Below, in pieces: positions 52,685 to 62,367 of a stretch of 64,000 nucleotides of DNA. Position 1 is the first letter of the stretch, and each line of letters opens with the position of its first letter. A program made the translations under genes and the position numbers. This stretch comes from JAJEFO01 sp965209045 (lineage in GTDB: Bacteria > Pseudomonadota > Alphaproteobacteria > Rhodobacterales > Rhodobacteraceae), in the NCBI GenBank assembly GCA_965209045.1, contig CBDBPW010000001.1, forward strand, positions 992,001-1,056,000, read 5' to 3'. A model generated the notes under the pieces. The model ran no database searches. It was not told where the DNA came from and saw nothing but the letters and a program-made list of their open reading frames with translations.

Positions 52685-53437
52685 GTGCAGTTGCAAGGCA
52701 AAGTGATCGTCGTCACCGGTGCTGGACAGGGGATCGGTGAAGCCGGCGCAATCGAGCTGGCTGCCCATGGCGCTGCCGTGGGGTGCGTCGACCTGTCGGG
52801 AGAGAACGCAGACCGCACGGCGGATGCGATCGTGAAGGCGGGCGGAAAAGGCATGGGTCTGTGTGCGGACGTGACGGACTATGCTGCTGTCGAAGCGGCG
52901 GTCACGAAGACCGCCGAAGCGTTCGGGTCCCTGTCCGGGGCATTCAATTGTGCCGGCTACATCGGGGATACGGCAAACATCACGGAATGCAGCGAAGAGA
53001 ACTGGTCGCGCGTCATAGAGGTCAATCTCACCGGCACGTTCCTTTCCATGAAGGCGCAGATGCTTGCCATGGAAGACGGTGGCGGGTCGATCCTAAATGT
53101 CGCCTCCGGCGCAGGCCTCGTGGGCGTGCCGGGCAGGCCGGGCTATGTCGCATCCAAGCACGCGGTGATCGGACTGACTCGTGCCGGCGCCCTTGAAGGC
53201 GCTTCGCAGAACATTCGCGTCAACGCCATCTGCCCCGGCTCCGTCCGAACGCCGATGCATGAAGCAGTGACAAGGAAGGATCCCGAGGTCGAAGCGCAAT
53301 GGGCTGCCGCGCATCCGCTGGGACGTATCGCCGAGCCGGTCGAACTTGGACAGTGCGCGAGGTGGCTCTTGTCAGATGAGGCATCCTTCATCACCGGTGC
53401 GGCGGTGCCCGTCGACGGCGGCTATACGGCGCAGTGA
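52685..53437 (+). CDS. Short-chain dehydrogenase/reductase
   Basis: This 250-residue SDR has VTGAGQGIGEAGAIEL, NCAGYIGDTANI, the Ser in ILNVASGAG, YxxxK in GYVASKHAVIGL and the closing FITGAAVPVDGGYTAQ. It starts at GTG, 5 bases after the SnoaL stop. An Asp after the first beta strand (GCVDLSG) favours NAD. The substrate is unknown. Confidence 0.85.
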   Translation: MQLQGKVIVVTGAGQGIGEAGAIELAAHGAAVGCVDLSGENADRTADAIVKAGGKGMGLCADVTDYAAVEAAVTKTAEAFGSLSGAFNCAGYIGDTANITECSEENWSRVIEVNLTGTFLSMKAQMLAMEDGGGSILNVASGAGLVGVPGRPGYVASKHAVIGLTRAGALEGASQNIRVNAICPGSVRTPMHEAVTRKDPEVEAQWAAAHPLGRIAEPVELGQCARWLLSDEASFITGAAVPVDGGYTAQ

Positions 53438-53476
53438 CGGGCGCCACAATTCAACAGTTCAAGCCGGACAGCAGAC

Positions 53477-54142
53477 ATGAGCGAGTTTTCGGGGAAAGTG
53501 GCAGTCATCAGCGGTGTGGCCTCGGGCATCGGCGCCGCGTGCGCACAGGAATTTGCAGAGCAAGGCGCAACGGTCGTCGGTGACGCCACGCAGGCCCGCA
53601 CCTGGACGCAGGCAGCGAATGCCGCAGCGGACGAAGGCGGGGCCCGCTTTCTGATCAATGTCGCTGGTTTCAGCCAGCTTGAAGACAATGCCCTCACGCT
53701 CACCGAGGAGGATTTGCAAAAGCTCATTGACATCAATCTCAAGAGCGCCTGGCTGGGCGTAAGGCACGTTGCGCCGCAACTGCAGAAAGACGGCGGCAGC
53801 ATCGTGAACATGTGGTCAGCGGCTGCATTGAACGGCGCACCAAACCACGCCGCCTATTCCGCGTCAAAGGGAGCCTTCCTGGCCCTGACCCGGCAACTGG
53901 CGATTGAATTGGCTGGCAATGGAATCCGGGTAGACGCAATTTGCCCGGGACCAGTGGACACCCCGATGGTGAACACGAACACGCCGGAGGCCATGGAGGC
54001 GATGATCAATGCCGTCCCGCTGAAACGCATGGCGCCGCCCAAGGAAGTTGCGTCGGTCTTCTTGTTCCTGTGTTCCACAGCTGCAAACTCGATCACGGGC
54101 GTGACGCTTCCGGTCGACGGAGGCATGTCGATATCGCTCTGA
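53477..54142 (+). CDS. Short-chain dehydrogenase/reductase
   Basis: This SDR has only 221 residues. It has SGVASGIGAACAQEF in place of the usual TGxxxGIG, the Ser in SIVNMWSAAALNG, YxxxK in AAYSASKGAFLAL and ITGVTLPVDGGMSISL at the end. The region between beta strands two and four is shorter than usual, which may restrict its cofactor pocket. It follows the first SDR by 39 bases. Confidence 0.82.
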   Translation: MSEFSGKVAVISGVASGIGAACAQEFAEQGATVVGDATQARTWTQAANAAADEGGARFLINVAGFSQLEDNALTLTEEDLQKLIDINLKSAWLGVRHVAPQLQKDGGSIVNMWSAAALNGAPNHAAYSASKGAFLALTRQLAIELAGNGIRVDAICPGPVDTPMVNTNTPEAMEAMINAVPLKRMAPPKEVASVFLFLCSTAANSITGVTLPVDGGMSISL

Positions 54143-54429
54143 CCGGCGCGAGGTCCGGATCTGCGAGCGCCGACGCACAGCAACCCGCCGTTGCCCTGGA
54201 TGCCCCGCAAGTCCTCGATTCTCCCGTCAGGCGGTTCGAAAGCGACGCTCGCAGCTACAGTTCGAGATGAACTCTCGCCGCACGAAGGATGCGGCAGCAG
54301 AGATTCAGGCGCCTGTGCCTTCGGTCTGCGTGGCTGCGCTGCCGGCACGGGTGGCGCGACCACGGAAATTGACGAATCCGCGACATCGCGCGGCTGCCCA
54401 GATCCGGAACGCTGCAGGCCAGGAACGGC

Positions 54430-55305
54430 CTACGTCAGGATGCCGGCTCCGGCCATGGCCTCGCGAATCGCGTTCCTCGTCGGTTCGCTCGGTGTCACGA
54501 TCGGCAGGCGAACTTCCTCGCGGCATCGGTCCAGCAGCGAGAGCCCGTACTTTGCGCCCGCCAGGCCGGGTTCCGTGAAGATCGAGACATGCAGCGGCAT
54601 GAGCCGGTCGGTGATCTCGAGGGCCGTCTCGTAGTCGCCTGCCAGGGTGGCGGCCTGCATCCTGGCACAGAGTTCGGGCGCCACGTTTGCCGTCACGCTG
54701 ATGCATCCTGTTCCGCCATGAGCGTTGAAACCAAGTGCGGTCGCATCCTCGCCTGAAATCTGCAGGAAATCCTTGCCGCAGGCCATGCGCTGCTTCGGCA
54801 CGCGAGACAGGTCGCCGGTGGCATCCTTGACGCCGACGATGCGCGGCAGCTTCGCCAGCCTCGCCATGGTCTCCACCGACATGTCGATGGCCGAGCGGCC
54901 GGGAATGTTGTAGATCAGGATCGGCAGCTCGGCTGAATCATGCATCTCCTTGAAATGCTGGTAGAGACCTTCCTGCGACGGCTTGTTGTAGTAGGGCGTC
55001 ACGACAAGCGCCGCATCGGCACCAACCCTTGCGGCATGCTGCGTGAGGCGAATGCCTTCCTCCGTGTTGTTCGAGCCTGTCCCGGCAATCACCGGTACCC
55101 GGCCGTTCGCGGCTGTCACGACCTCCTCGACCACCGCTTCATGTTCTTCATGCGAAAGCGTCGGGCTTTCGCCCGTCGTGCCTACGGCGACGAGGCCGGT
55201 CGAGCCACACTCGATTTGCCATTCGACCAGCGACCTGAGCGCCTCGATGTCCAGCGCCCCATCCTTGAAAGGGGTCACGAGTGCCGGGATCGAACCTTGG
55301 ATCAT
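54430..55305 (-). CDS. dapA: 4-hydroxy-tetrahydrodipicolinate synthase
   Basis: The start at 55305 (MIQGSIPALVTPFKDGALD) gives 291 residues, the normal length. Schiff-base Lys is in IVGVKDATGD, with the Tyr in ILIYNIPGRS and the GTTGES motif near residue 45. It condenses pyruvate with aspartate semialdehyde in lysine/diaminopimelate synthesis. It is divergent from the transglycosylase gene, an arrangement known in Rhodobacterales. Confidence 0.93.
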   Translation of the reverse strand: MIQGSIPALVTPFKDGALDIEALRSLVEWQIECGSTGLVAVGTTGESPTLSHEEHEAVVEEVVTAANGRVPVIAGTGSNNTEEGIRLTQHAARVGADAALVVTPYYNKPSQEGLYQHFKEMHDSAELPILIYNIPGRSAIDMSVETMARLAKLPRIVGVKDATGDLSRVPKQRMACGKDFLQISGEDATALGFNAHGGTGCISVTANVAPELCARMQAATLAGDYETALEITDRLMPLHVSIFTEPGLAGAKYGLSLLDRCREEVRLPIVTPSEPTRNAIREAMAGAGILT

Positions 55306-55440
55306 GACGTGCCTCCACCGTGTCGCGACATGAATGCTGCGTGACCCCGCACAACCTATAGTCCGCACAGGGAATTGCCAAGGCTGTCCTAACGTGCTTT
55401 CATGCGGGTGCCGGGGGGCACGAAAGAGCGGATTGATTTC

Positions 55441-57453
55441 ATGTTCAAGGCCCTGATTGCGGCGATTCTACTGAGCGGATGGACAACGGCCGGGCTTGCC
55501 CAGACAAGTGCCGAGATTGCGAGCTACAAGCTTGCGGTCGAAGCCATGAAGGCAGGCGACTGGGAGACGGCGCGCGCCGAAGCGCAGCGCGCGGGGCCTG
55601 TCGCCCGCGACATCATCGAGTGGCGGCGGTTTCGTGCGAGCGAGGGCGATTTCGTTTCGGTCCGGAAGTTTCTTTCCCGCCGCGCGGACTGGCCCGGGCT
55701 GAAGCTCCTGAGGCGCAGGTCCGAAACCAACGTGCCCGTCGGGGGCCGTCCGGTGGAGGTCATCGACTTCTTCTCCAGCCAGCCGCCCCAAACGGGCGCC
55801 GGCGCACGCGCCCTGGTTGCCGCCTACCGTTCAAGGGGCCTTCATGCCGAGGCCGAGGCGGAGGCGGTGCGCGTCTGGCAGACCATGCTCATCGAACAGG
55901 AGGATCATGACGCGCTTCTCCAGGAATTCGGGAGCGCGCTCAGGCCGCATCACGAAGCCCGGCTCGACATGCTGCTTTGGCGTGGCGCGAGGCAGAACGC
56001 CGAGCGCATGTATCCGCTTGTCAGCAACGGCTGGGTGGCCCTCGCAAGGGCACGGCTGGCCCGGCGCGGGACCGGGTCAGGCGTCGAAGTCCTGATCGGA
56101 AAGGTGCCAGGAAGCCATCGCGATCATCCTGGCCTGGCCTTCGAGATCATGCAGTGGCGGGCACGAAACGGCGACAACCTGGAGGCGGCGGCTCTCTTCT
56201 TCGAGGCGGGCGAGAAGGGGCTCGGACGGCCTGCCCGCTGGGCGGGGTGGAGAAGGTCGCTGGCGCGTGGATTGATGCGCGACGGCAAGGCCGAACTGGC
56301 ATATCGGCTTGCGTCACGGCACGGGCTGCAAGAGGGATCGAGCTACGCAGACCTGGAATGGCTCTCGGGGTACCTGGCGCTGACCTACATGAACGACGGA
56401 CAGGTCGCGCTGCATCACTTCAAGCGTTTCCGGGATGCGGTGGAAAGGCCCATTTCCCTGGGCAGGGCGGGCTATTGGCAAGGGCGTGCGCGCGAATTGC
56501 TGGGAGACCTGGCCGGCGCGAGGAGCGCCTATGCCCTTGGCGCCCGGCATCAGACGAGCTTCTATGGCCTGCTGGCGGCCGAAAGGGCGGGCATTCCGCT
56601 TGATTCGGCGCTGCGAGGCGAGGAGACGTTTCCGCAGTGGACGAGCACCACGTTGCCGCAGAGTTCGGTTTTTGCGGCGGTGCGGTTCTTCATTGCGTCA
56701 GGTGAGCGTGACCAGGCTGAACAGTTCGTCAGCCACATGGCCGAGACCCTGCCACGGCACGAGCTCGGAAGTCTCGGGGAGTACGTGCTGGCGGAGGACG
56801 AGCCGCATCTCTCGGTGGCCATCGCCAAGCAGGCCGCAAGACGAGGCATCGTTCTGCCAAGGTACTACTTTCCGATCGCGCGGATGGGTGTCTCCAATTT
56901 CCCGATACCGAGGGAACTCGTGCTGGCCATCACGAGACAGGAAAGCGAATTCGATCCCGCCGTCCGCAGCCGCGTGGGTGCGCTGGGCATCATGCAACTG
57001 ATGCCCGATACCGCCAAGGAGGTCGCAGCATACCTGGACGTGCCCTACAGCAGCAGCCGGATGCTCTCGGACACGTATTACAACACGCGGCTGGGAACGG
57101 CCTATCTGGACGAGCTGCTGGAACGGTACGACGGGAATGTCGTGCTGGCCGCGGCGGCGTACAATGCCGGTCCGGGCCGCGCCGATCGCTGGACTGATTC
57201 GCTGGGTGATCCCAAGCGGAGCGACATGGTCGACTGGATCGAGCACATTCCCTACAACGAAACGCGGAACTACGTGATGCGTGTTGCCGAAGGAATGCTG
57301 ATCTATCGGGCCAGGCTTGGCGGAAATCTCGGCCCTGTGACCTTGAGCCGGGAGATCGCGGACTGGCGGGGTCACGAACGGGCTGTTCGGAGCGGATGGT
57401 CAGGATGGACGTCGGTTCGGCCGCGACTCCGGCCAGCGCCCCTGACCGATTGA
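55441..57453 (+). CDS. slt: Soluble lytic murein transglycosylase
   Basis: The ATG at 55441 gives 670 residues with the signal peptide MFKALIAAILLSGWTTAGLA; an ATG 39 bases earlier would bury it. The long helical superhelix domain (about 30-480) is followed by the Slt catalytic domain with Glu in TRQESEFDPAVRS, GALGIMQLMP, and AAAYNAGPGRADRW. It cleaves peptidoglycan in the periplasm to form 1,6-anhydromuropeptides. Confidence 0.92.
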   Translation: MFKALIAAILLSGWTTAGLAQTSAEIASYKLAVEAMKAGDWETARAEAQRAGPVARDIIEWRRFRASEGDFVSVRKFLSRRADWPGLKLLRRRSETNVPVGGRPVEVIDFFSSQPPQTGAGARALVAAYRSRGLHAEAEAEAVRVWQTMLIEQEDHDALLQEFGSALRPHHEARLDMLLWRGARQNAERMYPLVSNGWVALARARLARRGTGSGVEVLIGKVPGSHRDHPGLAFEIMQWRARNGDNLEAAALFFEAGEKGLGRPARWAGWRRSLARGLMRDGKAELAYRLASRHGLQEGSSYADLEWLSGYLALTYMNDGQVALHHFKRFRDAVERPISLGRAGYWQGRARELLGDLAGARSAYALGARHQTSFYGLLAAERAGIPLDSALRGEETFPQWTSTTLPQSSVFAAVRFFIASGERDQAEQFVSHMAETLPRHELGSLGEYVLAEDEPHLSVAIAKQAARRGIVLPRYYFPIARMGVSNFPIPRELVLAITRQESEFDPAVRSRVGALGIMQLMPDTAKEVAAYLDVPYSSSRMLSDTYYNTRLGTAYLDELLERYDGNVVLAAAAYNAGPGRADRWTDSLGDPKRSDMVDWIEHIPYNETRNYVMRVAEGMLIYRARLGGNLGPVTLSREIADWRGHERAVRSGWSGWTSVRPRLRPAPLTD

Positions 57454-57569
57454 GACGCTTGACAGTACACGCGCGCTGCCGCGGACGCCGGCCCGGGATG
57501 ACGCTCCGTCCAGCGCGGCGGATTCCTGAACGTGGCTGCACGCCGGGCGCGATGCCCGTCTGCCGGCAT

Positions 57570-58823
57570 TCAGCGCAGCGAACGTCCCTTCATGATCGCG
57601 TCTGGCCCGAACTTCTTGCGTATCCTGTCCGATGCACGTTCGGCCGCGGCCCGGATGCTTGACCCCGGATCCAGGAGATCACCTCCCGCGTCCGCGTCCG
57701 CAACGGCATCGAGATGGGAAAGGCCGACGCCGAGCAGCCGATATGGGCCTTCATCGCCGACCTGGTCGAAGAGCGTCCGTGCAGTGCCGTAGATGCGGTC
57801 CGCAATTTGCGTTGGTTCCGGAAGGCCGGACTGGCGCGTCAGCAAACGGTGATTGGCGCGCTTCAGCTTCAGCGTGACCGTGCGTCCTGCCAGATCCTTG
57901 GCCTTTGCCCGATCCGACACCTTTTCGGCGAGGCGCCAAATGTGGCCGTCGAGAATGCCGGGATCCTTGGTGTCTTCTCCGAAGGTGGTTTCGTTCGAAA
58001 TCGACTTGACCGGGGTCTTCGACGAAACAGCCCTGCGGTCCTCCCCGCGCGCAAGGTGGTAGAGACGCTCGCCATAGCTTCCGAAGCGCGCAATCAGGTC
58101 CAGCCGTTCCCAGCGAAGCAGATCGGAAAACGTCCGTATTCCGGCCCTTTCCAGGGATGCCTGCGCCTGGTGACCGACCCCCCAGATGAGACTCACGGGC
58201 TGCTCGCTCAGGAAGCTGGCCGTTTCGGTGCGGCCGATCACGGAAAAGCCCCTGGGCTTGTCCTGATCGGACGCCACCTTGGCCAGGAACTTGTTGTGGC
58301 TGAGGCCGATCGAGCCGGAGAGCCCAAGCTCGTCCTCCATGCGCTTCACGAGGCCCGCGAGCAGGACCGCCGGCGGATCACCGTGCAGCCGTTCCGTTCC
58401 GGTCAGGTCCATGAAAGCCTCGTCCAGCGAAAGTGGCTCGACCGCCGGCGTCAGGTCTTCCATCATCGCGCGTATCTTTCGGCTGACATTGACATAGACG
58501 GCCATTCGCCCCTTCAGCACCACCGCGTCCGGGCACAGTTTCAGCGCCTGGAACATCGGCATGGCTGACCGGACACCCCGAATGCGCGCGATGTAGCAGG
58601 CCGTGGACACCACGCCCCGCTTTCCGCCGCCGATGATGACTGGCTTGTCGTTCAGCTCCGGGTTTTCCCGCTTCTCCACGCTGGCATAGAACGCGTCGCA
58701 ATCCATGTGCGCGATCGAAAGTTCGAAGAGTTCGGGATGCTCCATGATCCGTGGCCGACCGCAATCCGGGCATCGGCGGCCGGACTCGAACCTAGTCAGG
58801 CAATCGCGGCAAAGCGCAGGCAT
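57570..58823 (-). CDS. dinB: DNA polymerase IV (Y-family) with N-terminal zinc ribbon
   Basis: The start at 58823 gives 417 residues. A short zinc ribbon (CRDCLTRFESGRRCPDCG) precedes the catalytic palm, which has HMDCDAFYASVEKRENP and the SLDEAFMDLTG motif carrying the Asp/Glu metal ligands. Fingers, thumb and little-finger domains follow. The N-terminal ribbon is found in alphaproteobacterial DinB2-type enzymes. It carries out translesion synthesis. Confidence 0.92.
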   Translation of the reverse strand: MPALCRDCLTRFESGRRCPDCGRPRIMEHPELFELSIAHMDCDAFYASVEKRENPELNDKPVIIGGGKRGVVSTACYIARIRGVRSAMPMFQALKLCPDAVVLKGRMAVYVNVSRKIRAMMEDLTPAVEPLSLDEAFMDLTGTERLHGDPPAVLLAGLVKRMEDELGLSGSIGLSHNKFLAKVASDQDKPRGFSVIGRTETASFLSEQPVSLIWGVGHQAQASLERAGIRTFSDLLRWERLDLIARFGSYGERLYHLARGEDRRAVSSKTPVKSISNETTFGEDTKDPGILDGHIWRLAEKVSDRAKAKDLAGRTVTLKLKRANHRLLTRQSGLPEPTQIADRIYGTARTLFDQVGDEGPYRLLGVGLSHLDAVADADAGGDLLDPGSSIRAAAERASDRIRKKFGPDAIMKGRSLR

Positions 58824-59177
58824 GTTCGGAGGATATCGAATTGCCGCGACCAGCGACAGGACCATTCCGGCGGGGTTGGCGCACCTGCACGGCGGGAAGC
58901 GTTTGCGTTGGCAACTTCCACTGACCCGTGAAATCAATGCTTGCGACGGCTAGGCCGTCAGTTTTGTCAAGTACATGATTCCCATCTTTTGTCACGGCAA
59001 GATCCGTAGTAGCGGCATGACAGCATTCGGAATTCTTGCGAGGCGTCCGGAAGCGGGAAGGACCAGACTCGCCCATGGCACGCCCTTGGCTCCTTGCGCC
59101 CCCTTTCCCATATCGTTGGACGCGGGGACACAAACTGCATAGCTTCGCGGAAACGCAGCGAAAGTGAAGGAACGAAA

Positions 59178-60071
59178 ATGGACATCCTTGATACCATCTC
59201 CTTGTCCGGTGGCGGCATTGCGATGCTCTTGCTGGCGGTGTTCATACTGCTTTGCGTCTATCTTGGCATCCGGATCGTGCCCCAGTCGGAAAAGCACGTG
59301 GTCGAGCGCTTTGGACGCCTGCGCACGGTCCTCGGCCCGGGCATCAACCTGATCGTGCCCTTTCTTGACAAGATCCAGCACAGGATATCGGTCCTTGAGC
59401 GGCAGCTTCCCAACGCCAGCCAGGATGCAATCACGGCTGACAACGTGCTCGTGCAGGTCGAGACCAGCGTCTTCTACCGGATCACCGCGCCGGAGAGGAC
59501 GGTGTATCGCATTCGTGACGTGGACGGCGCGATTTCCACGACCGTCGCGGGCATCGTGCGCGCCGAAATCGGCAGGATGGAGCTGGACGAGGTGCAGGCG
59601 AACCGCGCGGCCTTGATCTCCACTATCAAGGACAGCGTGGAGGACGCCGTGGAGAACTGGGGGATCGAGGTGACCCGCGCCGAAATTCTGGACGTGGATC
59701 TTGACCAAGCAACCCGCGACGCGATGCTGCAGCAGTTGAACGCCGAACGGGAGCGGCGCGCCCAGGTGACGCTTGCCGAAGGCGAGAAGCGCGCGGTGGA
59801 ACTGGCGGCCGATGCCGAACTCTATGCGGCGGAACAGGCAGCCAAAGCGCGTCGCGTTCAGGCCGATGCCGAAGCCTACGCCACCGGCGTTGTTGCAAAG
59901 GCGATCCAGGACAACGGGCTGGAGGCCGCTCGCTACCAGGTCGCGCTAAAGCAGGTCGAGGCCCTGAACGCGCTCGGCGGTCGCGAAGGATCGAACACCA
60001 TTGTCTTGCCTGCCAACGCGATCGAGGCCTTCGGCGATGCCTTCAAGATGCTGAAAGGGAAGTCGCAATGA
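59178..60071 (+). CDS. SPFH/band-7 domain protein (QmcA/stomatin-like)
   Basis: The ATG at 59178 (GAAGGAA upstream) gives 297 residues. One N-terminal membrane helix (about 12-32) is followed by the stomatin core VPQSEKHVVERFGRLRTVLGPG, IVPFLDKIQHRI and an Ala-rich coiled coil. It overlaps the NfeD gene by 4 bases; stomatin-NfeD pairs form membrane complexes involved in quality control. Confidence 0.9.
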   Translation: MDILDTISLSGGGIAMLLLAVFILLCVYLGIRIVPQSEKHVVERFGRLRTVLGPGINLIVPFLDKIQHRISVLERQLPNASQDAITADNVLVQVETSVFYRITAPERTVYRIRDVDGAISTTVAGIVRAEIGRMELDEVQANRAALISTIKDSVEDAVENWGIEVTRAEILDVDLDQATRDAMLQQLNAERERRAQVTLAEGEKRAVELAADAELYAAEQAAKARRVQADAEAYATGVVAKAIQDNGLEAARYQVALKQVEALNALGGREGSNTIVLPANAIEAFGDAFKMLKGKSQ

Positions 60072-60349
60072 CGTTCTGGTCGCTTTGGTGGGTCTGGATG
60101 ATCGGAGCGCTGATCCTTGCGATCCTTGAAGTCGTTGTCCCCGCCCAGGTGTTTCTGGGGTTCGCGATTGGTGCGGCGTTGGTCGGGCTCGCCCTGCTGG
60201 CCGGCATCCCCGGCCTGGCCGGCTCCCTGTCGGCCCTTGCCTTGGCATTCGCCGTGGCATCGCTTCTGGCATGGGTGATCGTGCGCCGACTGCTGGGCAT
60301 TCGAAAGGGCCAGGTGAAGCACTTCGACCATGACATCAACGAGGACTGA
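60068..60349 (+). CDS. NfeD-family membrane protein
   Basis: This short NfeD-type protein (93 residues) has three predicted membrane segments and a small charged C-terminus. It lacks the serine-protease domain of long NfeD proteins. It is coupled to the upstream stomatin-like gene by an ATGA overlap. Confidence 0.88.
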   Translation: MTFWSLWWVWMIGALILAILEVVVPAQVFLGFAIGAALVGLALLAGIPGLAGSLSALALAFAVASLLAWVIVRRLLGIRKGQVKHFDHDINED

Positions 60350-60374
60350 AGGCATTGACGGGCGCGTCCTGCCA

Positions 60375-61007
60375 ATGCCGGTCGTCCCGCCCGCCGCCGG
60401 AATTCTGCCGGACTACTCCGTGGAAAGGGCGCTCCTTGAAAGCGGGGCCCGAGAAGTCGCCGGAGTGGACGAGGCCGGGCGGGGTCCCTTGGCGGGACCA
60501 GTGACTGCCGCCGCTGTCGTGCTTGACGCCAAGGCGCTTCCTTCCGGGATCGACGATTCGAAGAAGCTCGGGACGAAGGCGCGCGAACGCGCCCTAGAAG
60601 GGATCATGGCATGCGCGAGAGTCTCCGTGGCGCATGCCACGGTCGAGGAAATCGACAGATTGAACATTCTTCATGCATCGCTTCTCGCCATGAAGCGTGC
60701 CGTGGCGGGATTGCGCGGCATGCCGTGTCACGTGCTGGTTGACGGCAACATGGTGCCCGGCAGCCTTGGCTGCGAGGCGACGGCAATGGTGAAGGGCGAT
60801 TCCCGGAGCCTTTCGATTGCGGCGGCGTCAATCCTGGCCAAGGTGACCCGTGACCGGATCATGGAGGACCTGGCACGGAAGTTTCCCGGATACGGTTGGG
60901 AAAGAAACGCGGGATACCCTACGAAAGCCCACCGGGAGGCGCTCGCGAAGCTCGGGGTCACCCCGCACCACAGGCGTTCGTTCAAGACCGTCCGGGAACT
61001 GCTGTGA
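60375..61007 (+). CDS. rnhB: Ribonuclease HII
   Basis: The ATG at 60375 gives 210 residues, the usual length; an ATG at 60330 overlapping nfeD would add 15. Catalytic motifs are VAGVDEAGRGPLAGPV (Asp-Glu), VLVDGNMVP (Asp) and a further Asp/Glu in AKVTRDRIME. It removes RNA from RNA-DNA hybrids. Start choice is uncertain because no strong Shine-Dalgarno is visible. Confidence 0.92.
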   Translation: MPVVPPAAGILPDYSVERALLESGAREVAGVDEAGRGPLAGPVTAAAVVLDAKALPSGIDDSKKLGTKARERALEGIMACARVSVAHATVEEIDRLNILHASLLAMKRAVAGLRGMPCHVLVDGNMVPGSLGCEATAMVKGDSRSLSIAAASILAKVTRDRIMEDLARKFPGYGWERNAGYPTKAHREALAKLGVTPHHRRSFKTVRELL

Positions 61008-61112
61008 CGGCAGCCCGTTTCATGCCTTGGGAGCGGGCGCTTGCGACGAGGCTGCGGCGCGGGCCGGGCTGTCCTGCGGAAACTGGACTCCAGGCCCGAG
61101 ACAATCCTGCCG

Positions 61113-62213
61113 TCAGCCGATCAGCCCGCGCGCGCCGCCGGTCTGCGCTCGGTCGAGAAGGAAATGGTCGAGGATGACGCTCGCCGCCATGGCCTCGGCC
61201 ACGGGCACCGCGCGGATGCCGACGCAGGGGTCGTGCCGGCCCTTGGTCACGATCTCGGTCGCTTTGCCGGCCTTCGTGATGGTCTTTCGAGGCGTGAGGA
61301 TTGACGACGTCGGCTTGACAGCGAACCGGACCACTATGTCCTGGCCTGTCGAGATTCCGCCGAGGATGCCGCCGGAATGGTTCGAATCGTATTCGGGACC
61401 GTCCGATCCCATCGATATCTCGTCCGCGTTTGCCGCGCCGGCGAGTCGCGCTGCCGCCATGCCCTCGCCGATTTCCACGCCCTTGACCGCGTTTATGCTC
61501 ATCATCGCTGCCGCGAGGTCCGTGTCGAGCTTGCCGTAAACGGGGGCGCCCAGCCCCGGCGGACATCCCCGGACCGTCACTTCGATGATCGCGCCGATCG
61601 AAGAGCCGGACTTGCGAAGGCCGTCGAGATAGGGTGCCCAGTCCTCGGCCGACTTCGCGTCGGGCGTCCAGAACGGGTTGCGATCGATTTCCTCCCAGTC
61701 GAAACGGTCGCGATCGATTTCCCGGTCGCCCATCGCGACCATGTAGCCGGTGATCCAGAGACCGGGAACGAGCTGTCCGAGCACGGCACGCGCGACCCCG
61801 CCCGCCGCGACTCGCGCGGCAGTCTCGCGGGCGGATGAGCGACCGCCGCCGCGGTAGTCCCGGATGCCGTACTTCTGCCAATACGTGATGTCGGCGTGGC
61901 CGGGACGGAATTTTTCGGCAATGTCGCCATAATCCTTCGGCCGCTGGTCGGTGTTCCGGATCATGAGCTGGATCGGCGTTCCGGTGGTCTTGTCCTCGAA
62001 AGTGCCGGACAGGATCTCGACTTCGTCAGCTTCGCGTCGTTGCGAGGTGTAGCGGCCCTGGCCGGGCCTGCGCCTGTCGAGCCAGACCTGGATTTCCGCG
62101 GGATCGAGCCGGATGCCCGGCGGGCAGCCGTCAACCGTTGCGCCGAGAGCGGGCCCGTGGCTTTCGCCCCAGGTGGTGACCCGGAAGAGATGTCCGTAGG
62201 TATTGACGCTCAT
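61113..62213 (-). CDS. aroC: Chorismate synthase
   Basis: The ATG at 62213 gives 366 residues beginning MSVNTYGHLFRVTTWGESHG, the conserved chorismate synthase opening. Further signatures are RPGHADITYWQKYGIRDYRGGGRSSARE (in parts) and the FMN-binding GIRAVPVAEAM. It makes chorismate from EPSP, the last shikimate step. It is divergent from the ROK regulator. Confidence 0.95.
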   Translation of the reverse strand: MSVNTYGHLFRVTTWGESHGPALGATVDGCPPGIRLDPAEIQVWLDRRRPGQGRYTSQRREADEVEILSGTFEDKTTGTPIQLMIRNTDQRPKDYGDIAEKFRPGHADITYWQKYGIRDYRGGGRSSARETAARVAAGGVARAVLGQLVPGLWITGYMVAMGDREIDRDRFDWEEIDRNPFWTPDAKSAEDWAPYLDGLRKSGSSIGAIIEVTVRGCPPGLGAPVYGKLDTDLAAAMMSINAVKGVEIGEGMAAARLAGAANADEISMGSDGPEYDSNHSGGILGGISTGQDIVVRFAVKPTSSILTPRKTITKAGKATEIVTKGRHDPCVGIRAVPVAEAMAASVILDHFLLDRAQTGGARGLIG

Positions 62214-62331
62214 GGTGCCGCTCCTGCCGACCTCATACCTGCTCTGCTTGTTCAGGGAAAGGCGGCGCGGAGTCTGCCGGTCGCCCGTTCGGATCGCCGA
62301 AGAAGCCGATTGACTTTCGCCACGGATTCCT

Positions 62332-62358
62332 ATTTGTTCGTCAACAGAACGAACTAAA
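62332..62358. promoter_or_regulatory. Inverted repeat upstream of the ROK regulator
   Basis: GTTCGT (62336-62341) and ACGAAC (62349-62354) are perfect arms 7 bases apart. The match extends outward to 8 of 10 positions per arm. The site ends 9 bases before the GTG start and could mediate autoregulation. Confidence 0.45.
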
Positions 62359-62367
62359 GGGACGATC

